64,000 nt of DNA from Gymnopilus junonius (lineage: Eukaryota; Basidiomycota; Agaricomycetes; Agaricales; Galerinaceae), in assembly GCA_015501075.1 (NCBI GenBank), contig JADNYJ010000173.1, forward strand, positions 1-64,000, read 5' to 3'. Each line of letters begins with the position of its first letter. Positions within the stretch are counted from its first letter, which is position 1. Under the pieces are notes generated by a model, which saw only the letters and a list, made by a program, of their open reading frames with translations, made no database searches and was not told the origin of the DNA. Of the stretch, positions 22,592 through 35,400 are shown piece by piece. Both the position numbers and the translations under genes were made by a program.

Positions 22592-25182
22592 TCATATCAA
22601 CGGTGCACTCTCTCCATTCCCATTCCCATTCCCATTCCTATATCCATACCCGTACCCCGCCGACCGACTCAAATGCGACGGTGGGTGATGATGCCCATGC
22701 CCATGCCCATGTTCCTGTTCCTGTTCCTGTTCCTGCCGCCGAACCCTCGAACTCCCACCCGACTCGGGCTTGACATCCGTCGGATCGTACTTGTCACCAC
22801 CAATGAGAGACACGACAGACCCCGCTTGCGCACTATGGCTCAGATTCGAGAAGGACGGCGATTCGGTTATGAGGGAGGGTATCACCGGCGCATGAGGCGC
22901 TGAGGGTGCGTGGGCGTGGGCGTGGGGTGCAGACGCGGATGTGGTGTTGGCGTTGGTGTTGGTGTTGGCGTTGGTATAGGGTACTGTGTGTGCAAAAGGG
23001 GCAGAGGTAGTGTGGGCATGGGTAGGGGCGTTGACATTGGCGTTGGCGTTGGCATCAGCGTAAGGCACGACGGGCACAGTAGATAGGAGGTGGAGGTTTA
23101 GATTCGAGCGGGAGCGGTTGAGGACGTCAGTGGCTACTTCTTGGCCGTATTGTTCTGCTAGTTGACTGTGCGAGAGGGGGAAGGAGTGAGTTAGAGTTCG
23201 TTGCAGAAAAGAAGATGGTAAAGAAAAGGATAGCAAAGAAAGGACAGAAAATAAAGGAAGTAAAAAAGAAGAAAAGGTGACCGAAAAAAGGAAAGACGAC
23301 AAAAAAAGAAGAAAAAGGCAAGAAAGAAAAAAAAACCCCGTCCACTCACGTCGCATAATTATCCATAATCACCGCCATACTCGCCACACTCAATCTATAC
23401 GCCTTGGGCATCATCCCCTTCCCAAACCGATACGTCACATGATTCGAACACAACAGCCCCGCCACCATCACGCCCACATGCGCCGGCACCAGCACAAACG
23501 CCACCGTATACCACACCATCAGCACCCTCCTTTCGAATATGAGGTACCGCGACTTGCACCCGGGGAGCGTGGTGCGCGCGTAGCACGTTTGGGATATCGT
23601 AGCTTCCACATACGGCGAAAAGTACCCACAGCACTGGAGCTGATTCTGGATCCTCAAACGGCCGGCTTCGCCGAGGGCCTTCGACCACTGTGCGTTGATC
23701 TTGCCCTCGAGGTTGAACGTGCGGCGGCGGTAGGTCAGGTACCCTGGTATGAGGATGAAGATGAAGACGATCCAGAGGAGGAAGGTGTAGATGGCCAGAA
23801 AGGAGCGGTTGTTCATCAGGATGCCGACCCATCCGATGAGGCAGGTGAGGATCCCGGCGCATGCGGCGAGGGTGGATAGGGCGAGCTCGGCGTGGTTCCC
23901 GACGCGGATGATGTCTGCGTGCGTCCAGACGTTGAACCATGTGAGGAGGCAGAATATGAGGGCGGTGAAGGAGTATATTGTCAGCTGCAGGAAGGATGGA
24001 AGAGGAAGAAGGGGAAGGGGGAAGAGAGCAGGGGTTCAGTTAGGGATGAACGAAGAAGGAAAAAGAAAAGACGGAGGTACCAGTAGATTCGCACAGAATA
24101 ACACCCATTTAAAACCATTCCAACGCGCTTTGCGCGTCTTTCCTTTTCCTTTGGCCTTTGATGATGTAGACGAACTGGAATACAACCTCAACCCGCTGCC
24201 GCCCCCACCTCGAGTAGCGAACCAGCCCCGTTTGGAACTCCCGCCACTCTCATCGACCTCCCCCTCCCCTTCTTCATCTTCATCCTCGACCGCCGGACCT
24301 CCAATCCGTGACTCGCCTGACCGGAACGCATCCACGCCCCCGCCCATCTTTGGCACGCCCGGTCCCAGATCGTCGTCATCATCGTCTTGGCTGTGTTTCC
24401 CGCCCCTCCTGCGTTTTCTTGGTCCTGAGGCTGAACTGGAATAAGACGGGTGCACCAAGGATGCGAGATGTGGATGGGAGAACTTGGACGGGATGTAGTT
24501 TACGGCGAGGGAGAGGTTGCTGTCGCCTGTGGTCATCGTCCCTGGGGTAGGGTCAAAGGGGGATGGGGTGCCGTTCCGGGATCGGGAGGGGGAGGAGGAG
24601 AATGGGCTGACGGTTACGCTCATGGGAGGAGGGTGGGCGTTGGTGAAGTTGTAGGTGTGGCTGGCGCTGCTGCTGCTGGAGGCGTGTTGGATTCTAGGCG
24701 GTGGCGGCGGCGGCGGGGAAGAAGAAGAGGAAGGATGAGGATGAGGGTGGGAGGACGCGTCGTCCCGCCGGTGTTGCCTTGAAGAGTGTTGCTGCATGGT
24801 GTCGTTCAGATCGACGTCTCTCAGCATAGGCGTCGTCGAAGACGTATACGAGGTCCGGTCGAGCTCTGGGTAGTCTGGGTATAGCCTGTAGCGAACAGCG
24901 AGGAAAGAAAGGTTTTCTCAGTCAGCTTTTCTGCGTTTGCGTTGGTCCCCAACCGCCCGCCCTTCACTTGGTACAAAGTAGGTAGGAAAAAAGGAGACGA
25001 GAAAAGAAAACCAAGGGAAGAGAAAGAGGACCTGGGGTTTCAATCCAGCCCGAGTCAGAATCAACGGTCTGTATCAGCCGCCCCATCGGCATGCAGTCCA
25101 AGGCAGGATGGGAAGGTGTGCTATGTAAGCGGACTTCCCTGCCAGCCGAAAGCTTATGGGACTTTTGTGTGCGGTCAGACAT
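22592..25182 (-). CDS. TSP2: Tetraspanin, Tsp2-type, with long disordered tails
   Basis: Tetraspanins organise membrane microdomains; Tsp2 is the basidiomycete-specific fungal type. Four exons (25182-25032, 24874-24081, 23984-23350, 23165-22592) sum to 2154 nt, or 717 residues, with all phases consistent. Residues about 55-290 are Ser/Pro/Asp-rich and disordered. Four hydrophobic segments follow: FTALIFCLLTW, ALSTLAACAGILTCLIGW, FLAIYTFLLWIVFIFILI, and, after the large loop, VLMVWYTVAFVLVPAHVGV. The loop carries the CCG signature (NQLQCCGYF) and two more cysteines (QTCYAR, PGCKSR). The C-terminal tail has repeated Ala-Asn, Gln-Glu, Gly-His and Gly-Asn dipeptides from microsatellites. A second in-frame ATG at 25200 is possible. 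The frame is intact. Confidence 0.85.
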
Positions 25183-25600
25183 GAATAGTCCGCATTGCAT
25201 TACGGAACGAGAATGAAGCGTTCTCGACAGGAAAAGTAAAGGGAAAACGAAAGACTGGGATTCAGGAAAGGACTCAACTCATTATCATTCCTCTTCACGT
25301 TGAACGGCGACGGCATTTCCCAAGATCAAAGTCAAAGATGAGGGCGACGGCGGGATGGAAGGCGTTGCTCACTCCTCCTCCTCGTCGAGGGTGCAAGTAG
25401 CAGCTTGAGGCTTGCAAAAGGCCCCACCGGCGGAGGATAAAAATGGGACAGCGCAGAGCATGGGAGGATCTTGGCACAATTCATCACGATGCCTTGATGA
25501 CGTGACCGATTTTAGTAAATTGGTTCATAAACTGAACAACACTAACATAACTAACAATACCTAGCAAGTTAAATCATCATCACCATCATCCATGTCTCAA
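25183..25600. promoter_or_regulatory. Divergent upstream region, tetraspanin / unidentified gene
   Basis: About 420 bp between two divergent genes. A GAGGAG/CTCCTCC-rich patch lies at about 25370-25390. No clear core promoter element was identified. Confidence 0.4.
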
Positions 25601-25601
25601 C

Positions 25602-26930
25602 ATGTCTCGGTCGAGTCTCGGTACTAGCCGCCGGTGGTGTCGAGTGGAAGACATTCAAACCATCACATCTCCCCCACCTTTCAGACGAGTTAAAATGGTT
25701 CAAGGCTTGGATCCGGCAGAGAGGGAAACACTTGTGCAGATGCTCATCAAGGCCGAGGACATTAATTTTGATGAAGATATGAGCGAAGAGGAACGGGAGA
25801 CCGTAGCTTCATTGGAATAATTCTTGTTGTCGCACCTACCGAAGGATTTCACTCCATCCGTAAGTCCTTCCTTGTTTCTTACTAACAATTTGTGATTCGT
25901 AATTGACCAAGGTTGATTCTAATCGAGAGGCCACCAGTACGGGAATAGCTTCCTATATCGACATCAAACACGAGTCACTTCTTTTTCTGAAAAATAAACT
26001 AGACGACCTGGAAGTCTTGGGCCGACTAGAACGGAACGCCTGTAACTGGGAACAGTCATTTGCGGCCACCAAGCAAATCATTGCACTCATACGTGCCCAT
26101 GTATCTTTAGATGTCAGTCATTCACATCGCACTCTGCTTGCATGATTTAATAACTATCTCGGGCGGCGACAGACAAATGCAGGACGGCGGTTCCTAGTTC
26201 AGACAATACTGCTTCGCCTCATATGATGCTGCAGCTTCTGATGTCAACGTTATTCCTGACTTTAAAATGCCACATGCGCCCGAACGTGACAATGCGGATT
26301 TTTTAACCGTCGATTACCTGGTAGCCAAATGCCGCAAGGAATGACTCGTAAGATTTGCCTGTGGTATCCATACATTTCAACATTCTCACTTCTTCGTTTA
26401 GATCTCTCACTTGCAGCATCAAACGTCGCTCCATCGCGACATGGGTGTACCTTTATCAAGGAGACGATGACGATGTTTCACAGGCAATTTCAATCTCGCT
26501 CTCGCTCTGCGCAGGTTTTGCAGACAGCTGACTCCCAGGTAACATCGTCCACATTCCATCTAACATCTTCCCCGAACCTTACTAACAAAATCATATAGAT
26601 CATCCCACTTGAGAGCATGCGTGACCAACGGTGAAAAATGGTATTTCTCATCTACAGGAAGATCCTGACCGGTCAGGTGGTGGGACTTGCTCTTCATTGC
26701 CAGTGATGAAAATCGATTCGGACAGGCATTTGGCGCAGGTCCTTGGTCTGTTTGAAAATTGGGTAATGTGTCAAGTCGCTTCTGACCCCCAGCTAGTGCT
26801 TATACTATTTAACGTTTTTAGATTGATCCTTCAAAGGAACCGGACAAAGAATTTTGTGTCCATTTTCTGAAGCAACCTTCACTGTGGATTGATAAGTCCC
26901 GTCTGAATCAAACCTGTTAGTGTAAGTACT
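25602..26930 (+). pseudogene. Unidentified multi-exon gene with stops and frame changes
   Basis: I do not recognise the family. Good splice signals remain: a 51-nt intron at about 25860-25911 joins HLPKDFTPS to VDSNREATSTG, a second starts after IRAHVSLD, and a third is at about 26539-26598. The first part is acidic (EDINFDEDMSEEERETV). The frame meets an in-frame TAA at 25818-25820, directly before the continuation FLLSHLPKDF, and later shifts before YDAAASDVNVIPDFKM. A late piece reads RACVTNGEKWYFSSTG, then WWDLLFIASDEN. That style (a 'TNG..W.F' strand) recalls uncharacterised mushroom proteins with kinase- or nuclease-like N-terminal regions, but this is only an impression. It probably once encoded about 350 residues. 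Confidence 0.4.
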
Positions 26931-26989
26931 AAGCCTGTTACTACAAATGTAAATATCTTTTAAGTACTTCTTCATTTTAAATTATCTCA

Positions 26990-28488
26990 TTGTATGTTCA
27001 ACGACAAGCCCTACTTGAACCAGCTCTTCCAGACCCTCCAGATCCGGAGAGGGATCATTGAGGTCATCGCAAACCAACTTTTGTACTGGAAGGCCGACCG
27101 ACTGGCGGTGCCAAAGGAACTTCACAACCGGCGTACAATGCCATATTGCCTTCTACGATGCAGCTTCTCTTGAAATAACCCTACAGTCAACGTTTCAAGG
27201 AGGGGGAACAAAACAATACCGCCGTGGAAATTTTTGGAGATGCGAAGAAGGATGAGAAGCGTGCTTTCATTGACGACGAGGTGCATGACAGAAGGGAATG
27301 AGGAAAAATACGGGAGATAATTCAATATAGGTATAGGGGCGATGGAGGAGCAGAAATGCGGAGGCATATCGAGGATGATGAGTTTGGTGACATGGGAGAA
27401 GTCGCAACTGGAGAAGAGGGTTGGGAATAACGACAGTGTCTTGTCAGTGAAAGCTGGATCAGAGGGCATCTTGATCCATACGTGGAACTCTTCTTCCTTA
27501 TGCTGTGAATTAGTGGATAACCGGGAATCCTTGAGATGACATTGAAATAGAAAATGATCATCAGAAAGGTTTATTCTAATGGCTTTAATTCGAGAGCGGT
27601 GGGTGTGAATATAGCGTTTGAGATAGGACGATAGGGCGAGCAGCGCTCTGTTCAGGACTTCCTGTTCCGAAGGAGAAATAATATCGGCATCGAAAGAAAT
27701 AGTACACCTTTGCGCTGTTTGAATGGAGTTGAGAAGGGCTGTACAAGAAGACATGTGTGCACCCTTCAAACAAATTCTTGCTAAATTGGGAGCACAGCTG
27801 TCGGCAAGGTCGGGTCGTCGAGCATTACGGAACCACCGAGGCATACTTCAAGAGATTCCAGTAGGAGTGCTGACTGGAGCCAAGTCAAAACTTTCAAAAC
27901 GGAGGTGGAATGGGATATGGAAAGTTGGCGAAGCCGTCTGAGGCACAAAGTGGAGAGCGCCGGCTCAAGCCCATCGACTGCAACTACGCGCAGTAAGGGT
28001 GCCTGACCAAAGAAGAGTAGTCTTTTTTGAGTCGACCCAAAAATAGCCAATGGCCATCTATGACTGGAGAAATCGAACGAGCGCAGGCTGGGTGCTGGGC
28101 GCTGTAGGATTGGCTCAAATTCTATTTTGGTGGGCTTTGCGATGAAGAGGTGGAAGTGTTCGATTCGTGCCCAGTTGGCGTTGATGATATAATGGATGAT
28201 GAAGTCTCGGTCGTTCCCACTGCGCACTAGCATGCCAGCGACCCATAAGGGTGAATTGCCAGTTCTGGCTAGGATTTCCCTTTTCCCTGTATCGTTCATT
28301 CTGAGGAGTTCGCCGACGTGGAGTAGACGGCCCCATATGGAAATAGTCGAGAGGAGGAGGGAGCGCCAAGAGGTGCATACTTGAGAGCAAGCGATGGTGG
28401 TACGTAGACAGTTTCTTTCGAGAAAGATATTGGTGTTGAGGAAGAATACGTCCAGAATGATATCGCTGGGGAGCTGTAAGCTATTCAT
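26990..28488 (-). pseudogene. F-box/LRR family, copy C, two apparent frameshifts
   Basis: The start MNSLQLPSDIILDVFFLN, then CLRTTIACSQVCTSWRSLLL and SIWGRLLHVGEL, give a full F-box, and the frame is open from 28488 to 27781. At 27784-27787 one base is missing: PTAVLP should run on into NLARICLKGAHMSS, which is open in the next frame to 27122. Another shift near 27125 leads to VKFLWHRQSVGLPVQKLV and the family's LEGLEEL ending. Both breaks are single-base losses, so this may be an intact gene with sequencing errors. F-box proteins recruit substrates to SCF ubiquitin ligases; the LRR-like part would bind the substrate. It is on the same strand as copy D, which lies upstream. Confidence 0.7.
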
Positions 28489-28921
28489 GATGGATGTAGG
28501 ATTCAGAGAATTATCTGTAGCCTAGATATACTTGTCACTGTGTATGAGTATAATAATACTCTGGGGTTGATTGAAGTGACTCTGTTAGTGTTGATAGTGG
28601 TAGTATGATACATAGCGTTGTCCTTTTCCGGAGGGCTGTGTTCACGCATGCGAGCTGAATAGTATATTAGTCTTTGGGTGCATGCCGTGTCCACAGCTGT
28701 GCAGAAAGTACAATCAATGCCGAAGAAATCAGCGTGGAAGAAAGTGTTTTCATATTTTCCAATAACCGTATTCTGGGAGCACTGCTGTAGCCAAAGCCAT
28801 GTAATACAGCCTTTTCCAGGAATAATTAACTGAAGACGCTCTACACGATTAGCATTTTGAATTCAGCAAAATATTTACTCAGCTCAACAGAGGCCGAAAA
28901 CTGCCTTCCATCTGCATACAA
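28489..28921. other. Spacer between F-box copies C and D
   Basis: Upstream of copy C and downstream of copy D. No coding feature or repeat was noticed. Confidence 0.5.
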
Positions 28922-28924
28922 ATT

Positions 28925-30440
28925 TCAACAAACGTATTCTACTTCTCCATTCAACCCGCCTCTGCAGACGCGTAGTCCAGTCATCTCCTCCAATCCGAGC
29001 AAATTCGGCTGGTATGAAGACGCATAATAGACAAGTTTCTGAACGGGGAATCCAATGTCTCTCCTATGGTGCAAGAATTGTACGAGCGGACGAGCAGAGT
29101 TGGCAGTCTTATCTTCGAATGCTGTGATGGTGAGAGTCTGTAAGAGAGGGTATAAGGGCATTTCAGGGCTGGTAAATGCTGAAATCAATAAAATCCACTG
29201 GAGCGTTTTCTCGCTAACAGAAAGATCGGTAATGGAAGGAAATAAGACAAAATAAGCAAGTATGTTTCCATAGTATCGTATGATGGGACCAAGAGTGGCG
29301 GTGAGTTAAATTTGAGCGTCGTAATGCCAGAGAAGTCGCACGCAGAAAATAGAGGTAACATCAGAGCGTGAAGGTATGCAGGGATGGGGAACCTCGAGGA
29401 GGGCGTGATCGCCACCTTAAATTTACCTGTGTCGTGAAGTCGTTGAGGGAAGCATTCGAACCTAAACCGTGCTGAGGAAAGGTGAATTTCAACATCCTGA
29501 ACGTTGGATGAGTAGATGGAGAAATATTGTGCTAGGCGAGCAGAAAGGGTCGGCAAGATACTTTCCAAACCTAGCTTGAGGTGTTCAACTGGGTAGCTCA
29601 TTTTGGGCTTGAAATTTATGGCGCAGCCGTCTGCGGGATGAATTTGATCAAGGAATAGGATACAGTCGTGCATGTCGATATTTTGGAGGGAAATTTTGGA
29701 GAGATGTGGAAGAAAGGTAAAGAGAAGTGGAACATGAGGGTGCGATTCTTCCAGAGGTATGTCGAGAAGAATGAGATCTTCAAGGAGGGGCATCGACTGA
29801 AGGCATACGAGAATCTGGCGAATGGTAAACTGGGGTCCCACAGTGATTTGCGAAGGTGTCTCATCCAAGGAGCAGAGAGAGTAAACGGAATGCAGTCCGC
29901 TGAGAATCGTTGCAACATGGGTGCACAATCGGAAAAGAGAGGCTGTGCATCTGTTGTAAAAACTACATGCCATTCATGGTCTGCTTTTCCGCTAAAATGA
30001 AAGGAACGCAAATTGGGCGCTGGGAGCTGTATTATTGGCCAAAGGTCTTCTTCAGACGCGGAATGTATACTGAGGTTCAAATGTTCAATTCTATCCCAGT
30101 TGGGGTAGAGAATCGAGTTGAGGAGGAAGCGTAAGAGCTGAGCCTCCCCATGCAGCTGGCGTGAGTAGATCGTTCCGGATACCCATAGCAGCGAGTTCCG
30201 GCTTCTTGAAAGAATCTTCTCTCTTGTAGAGGAATTTCTCGGGCGCAGTTCGTTTACGTGAAGAAGCCGGCCCCATACAGAAGGAGTAAAGAGGAGAAGG
30301 GACCGCCAGGAGCGACAGACTTGTGAACAATAAATGGTGGTTCGTAGACAGTCGTTCTCGAGGAAGATATTGGTGTTCATGAAGAATATTTCAAGAAGGA
30401 TTTCATTGGCAAGCACAGAAATTGACATCCTAGATGACAT
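28925..30440 (-). pseudogene. F-box/LRR family, copy D, two apparent frameshifts
   Basis: Start MSSRMSISVLANEILLEIFF (or MSISV four residues on), then CLRTTIYCSQVCRSWRSLLL and SVWGRLLHVNEL. The first frame is open through SAPWMRHLRK; the continuation TVGPQFTIRQILVCLQSMPL is in another frame because one base is missing at about 29845-29849. The second frame is open to about 29265, where a further shift leads to AYFVLFPSITDLSVSE and the ending ITAFEDK, FLHHRRDIGFPVQKLVYYASS, LEEMTGLRVCRGG. The gene is otherwise complete. Copies B, C and D share F-box, central and C-terminal blocks in the same order, so they arose by duplication; C and D are tandem on the minus strand. Confidence 0.7.
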
Positions 30441-30848
30441 TCAGTAATTGTGCGTGATCATGAAGGACGAAGGAGAGTGATGGGACGTGGGATGTTCGAT
30501 TAAGGCCCGTGCACTTTCTCATCATGATTTGAATGTTGATCGTGATCGTCTCTTCCTCTTTTAAAGCTCAAAAATTGGCACATAAGTCTTGGTAAAGTAG
30601 AGAATATCCTGTAGAGGCTTAAAAGGGTTAACTATCAGTGTCAGAATGATTCAATTAACACTAAACGTATGTACGTTGAACGAAATTTCTGTCGTCACGT
30701 GGTGCGCTAATGTCATCAATGCATCAAGTACACGCAACTGGTACTAACCGAGCACCCCACATCGACTCCAGATAATTTCAAAAATGTACAACACTGTTGC
30801 CTCGAGACACCTCTTTCCTTTTGAATATTTTGAATCTTGACAATCTCA
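30441..30848. promoter_or_regulatory. Divergent upstream region, F-box copy D / weak TM candidate
   Basis: About 400 bp without coding signal between divergent features. Nothing specific was recognised. Confidence 0.35.
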
Positions 30849-32021
30849 ATGGCCTCCTATCGCACCAAGCTTCGTAAACTTTACCACCTCCTGGGTACAG
30901 AAGTCATTCGAAAAACAACTGCAGCGCCAGCTGTACACACTTTGGACCAGGACTAAAACAGTTTGAAATGGTGAAGTTGCGAAACCTTGACAGGCTTACG
31001 ATATGAGGTTTCAGAAGTACCCTCAACGCATATTTATCCCCTTATAGTCGCTCATTTGGCCTTTGAATATGTCTCGTCGATGAGGGCCGTGGTTATGTCC
31101 TTCATCCCGCGCCCTCAAAACACCTCTCACCCTATTCGTCCTGTCATTGCGCATGGTCTAGTTGGAAATGCCCTTGAGAACGATGTCCCTATTACAAGGC
31201 CTATAGGTGCGCTATTCCTTTCCTACAATTACAAACGCCTAATAGCTTGCTCTGGTAGCGATCGCTCTTGTCATAAGCGGCGTTATGTTTCTCATGTTCC
31301 TCGTATTTTTCCTAAGGGCACGCTTCTCGAAGAAAGGGGTTGTTCAGGCAAAGGCACCTCCCATTCTGGATTTAGAGGAAAATTCCCTGAAGAGCGACGG
31401 CCACGCCGAGCTGCTTCAATTGGAATTCCTCAAGTCTTGTTTCGACACCTACCCTCGCCGATCTGGGTTGTCGTCTCCCAGACTTGGATCCTCTGATCCA
31501 GGCTCGGATACTCCAACTTCCATGCCGCGTTTTTGCTTTTCCTCTCATAATGGGTCCCCACAAGGCAATATTACGCTTCCACCTCCAGCCTACTCCTCTC
31601 GAGCACATTCCCTTGCATCACGTAAACCTCCTTCCATATCCTTCCTTGAACAAGTGCCACCATCGCTGCTGGCTCGAACGATACACGTCATCCCTTTTTC
31701 GCCATCTTAAAGGAGAAGAAATCGAAATCTCTTCTTTCTCCTCCGCCTCCTCCTATATCCCATCCCATCCCGCTCCCCGAACCTCTTCTTCCCGGACCTC
31801 CGATAGAGCACGAATACGCACACAACCCCATGACCTACCTCATTCCTGAGTTGACCCCCATGTCACCTCTCCAAGTTCACGTCTCGGTCTCGTCTCAAGC
31901 CAGCGTGGACGCGCCCCAAGTTTCCCTCCTATCTCAAATTAAACACGACACAGAGACGTTGTATCGCATAACACTTCCACCTGCCGCTGCACCTGCCATG
32001 GCCCTCCATATGCATGCCTGA
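30849..32021 (+). CDS. Possible single-membrane-span, Pro/Ser-rich protein (weak)
   Basis: No family was recognised. The best evidence is a hydrophobic stretch LVAIALVISGVMFLMFLVFF followed by a basic stop-transfer segment (RARFSKKG) encoded around 31250-31330. It is preceded by a plausible intron acceptor ending TAATAG. Downstream is a Ser/Pro-rich cytoplasmic-looking region that remains open in one frame to about 31710 and then in another to a stop at 32021, with a polyproline segment. An ATG at 30849 could be the start, but I could not join the exons in phase. This arrangement (one span, then a long low-complexity tail) is common among uncharacterised mushroom membrane proteins. It could equally be a decayed gene. 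Confidence 0.3.
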
Positions 32022-32449
32022 GCTGCCGCTCGTCCCGCCCTCGACCCATTTCTATGTCACCGCCCTCTGCGGGGTCTTTTCTGAAATGTCCCAAGGAAGG
32101 ATCGTCGGACGCTTCATCTTCAACAGGCCACAGATCGGCGGGCATTTTGAGTACTCGTCGGACAATTTATTGTATACCTTCTTTTCCTTTCTATTCCAAC
32201 ATTCATTCTATTTGTTGCATTCTAGGGTACTCCCTGGAATCTACGCGACGTCTCTTGAATGTGTGCTGTGCTGTATCGTATATCTACGTCGTCTATCAAA
32301 TGTTATGGAAGAAGGTAATTTCCTTCGCAGTACGCTATCCATTAATGAGACTGGGAGTGAAAAGAAATATAAGGTCCCAAGTGGGCATTATCGATGAAGA
32401 TTAAATCGTAATTAAATAGTCCAGACCATGCATGATAGCTTCGTCTACT

Positions 32450-35400
32450 CTAGTTCTTGCGTCTAAAAGAAGGGAGGATGCTGCCTTTGCGAATACGGAA
32501 CATGTAAGTCAAAAAGAAAACAAGGAAAACCTGCAATTCATCACAGTCAGTTTCGATTCGCAATTAACATATAAGAAAGTGTGACATACGTTGAATGCAA
32601 TAAATGCCACTAAAATCCCAAAATTTCGCCAATGATGCGAGTAATAAATGTTGAATGCTGCGCCCAAGAACTCGTCCGTCGTCCTGACGCTGCAGAACTG
32701 GCATGCGCTGGTCGCGTTCGGATTGGTTAGGTAACCTCCTGCGAAAGACATGTACGGGCCCATGTACTGGCCGCATGTCATTCCAGATGGCGGAGTGAGG
32801 GAGACAAATTCAACAGGGGAGCAGTTGACTATTTGTTTGCCGATGGCTAAAGAAATAGGTAATTATCAGACGAAGACAACGTATATTGGGGCAAAGAATG
32901 CACCTTGACCCAATAGACCTTCAATGAGGTATGTGAAGGGCGAAAGATGATACATCCACCTCCACCACTTGAGGGCTCGGAAGGGCTGCAAGACACCGTT
33001 GCTGAATGGTTGGATTTTACTTTAGAGAATAGCGGGAAAGAATAGAGTATAAATGACGCACAAAGTAATGACGAAAGAGAATAAGAAAGAAAACAAAAGA
33101 GCGGCAATCTCAGCACTGGGAGCCATAGCGGCTACACCCTAAAAAAACAACCACCGAAATCAGAACACCGATCAAACAATATTAGGATAAAATAATAAAC
33201 ACACCTGAGCGAAAGTGGTATAATAGAAAGGGAAAGCGATGCCCATCATCAGGTAGGTATATCCTCCTCGCGAACTCTCAAATGCGACGGTCCAGTACCA
33301 CGTGAAGAACAAAATAGTAGATCCAAGGATGTTCCAGGGTAACTCGATCAAGATCTGCGCGGTCACTAAAGCGGTCCAGTTGTACATCCTACTAGGACGT
33401 TCACGGATCTCATAAATCTTTCGGATGTTGAGGAATGGTACTTGAAGTTGGTTAGAGAGCGGTACGCTAAGAATAGTGGCCATGAAGATAGCCTAACGTC
33501 GCATCAGTCAGTATTACGACACCAAGGACACAGCAGCGAGAAGAGCACGTACGAAAAGTTTGTTCTGCGTTCCCTGTTGGGTATCCTTCGACTTAAAGAA
33601 CGTGAAGCCGATGAACAGTCCTCCAACCGCGTTCAGGACGAGCTTGGCCATAAGGTACGTTGGGTCTCGCCAATATGCCTCCGCCTGACGCTTGAGGAGC
33701 TGATAAACTTGATATCCCCATGACGTGGCGAACTCGGATTTGAAAGTGGCTTGAACCGCAGGTCGACTTCGTCCTTCCTTGTGAATGGCCTCGATTTCAT
33801 CTTGGAGCTGCTGTGATTCTGGAGCTCTGTTCCAGACTTCGTGCCAATCCTGTTCGCTTAATGCAGTGGCACCAGCACCGATAACGTCGAGCATATATTC
33901 CGCCCTAGTCGACTTGAGTTGGGCATAACATCAAGTATAACGGGCAGACAACTTACGGGTTTTCATAGTCAAAGCACTTCCTAGCGCCATTCTTCTCAAA
34001 ATATTGAATGAGAGTGGTGGCGCTATGTCCAATGTCTCCAAAGTACACAATTTTTCCACCTTTCCTGAGGAGAAGCATCCTGTCAAAGACCTGAGGTATA
34101 GGCATCATATCAGTCAACTGCAATTCATAACATTCATTCATTGAATCCTTACCTGAAAAAGTTCGGCAGAAGGCTACAATATTATTGTCAGTAAGATTCA
34201 ATACCAATTTAAAAGGGATATTTTACCTGATGGATCCTGGACGGGTTCAAATTTCAGACAAATAAAATGAAGGTGACAATGCGCAACACTTACGTGCACA
34301 GGATGGCCTGGCCCTTGTCGGCCAGCTCACGAAGGAAAGATACGATGGCCCAAGCGCTCTGGGAATCGAGACCTGAAGTGGGTTCGTCCAAGAAAAGAAG
34401 AAGTTTGGCTAGAAGATAGCGTTAAATAAATAATTATTTAATAGAAATATTATTTAACAAAACCAACCTTGGCGGCGAGTTCGACTCCGATGGTTGTCCT
34501 TTTTTTGTGTTCAATGCTCAAGGACCCAACCGCAGCATCAGCGTATTCGACCAATCCACACATCTCAAGACACTTCTCGACGCTGGATACGTCGAGTAAA
34601 TAAGCGGTCGTAAAGCAAAAAATTGAAAATACTCACTAAGCTTCCTTTTCTTCCAATGGAACTGAGGCAGGTTGGCGCAGCTTTGCCGAAAAGAGAAGCG
34701 CTTCTCGGACAGTCGAATATGGCGCATGTGTATCCATTTGCTGACAATAGGCACTAAAATTTCGGCGTTAACACCCGAATATTGTGTAAAAAAAATCATG
34801 AGAACGTACGTTTGAGCCTGGAAATCGGGCGGCAATGGTTGGCCGTTGACAAAGCGATCACCAGTAATAACCCCACTGTCAGTCCGCATCGCCAAAACGT
34901 TCAAGAGCGTCGTCTTCCCAGCGCCAGATTCGCCCATGAGGGCGGTCAGCTTGCCAGGTGCCACATAACCAGACACATCGCTAAGTAGTTGTCTGTCCGG
35001 CTTGCCAGGAATAGGAACCACATAATTCATATGCTGCCATGAAAAGACGTCGGTCATACGAGGTGCCTCTCCTGAAGACCTGGTGGGTGTCGAAGGAACC
35101 TTTTCGTCAACTGCGCCGGCTTTCTCTTCATCCGCAACGTCTGCCTTGATGGATTTGGTCTTTGCGCCCCGCTTGAAAAGCGTCACTGAGTTGTCAGCGG
35201 CCGATGATGTGTTGATTTCAGTGAAGATCAAAAGCGCGATGATAAAACCGACGCCGAAAGCAACGACAATTCCAAAGTTCTGTTGTCGGATTCAGTCAAC
35301 GTCAGATAGATTAGAAATGAAATGGGTGCGAACCATCCAGGTGTGAGAGTACTTGAAGCCGTAAGAAAGCTGCACAAATCTATTGCCGTCCACAAATGCT

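Noticed and set aside
34562..34810. Frameshift in the second nucleotide-binding domain of the ABC transporter
   Set aside because: Two introns explain the frame changes and give [19 protein letters not shown] and [15 protein letters not shown] without any indel.
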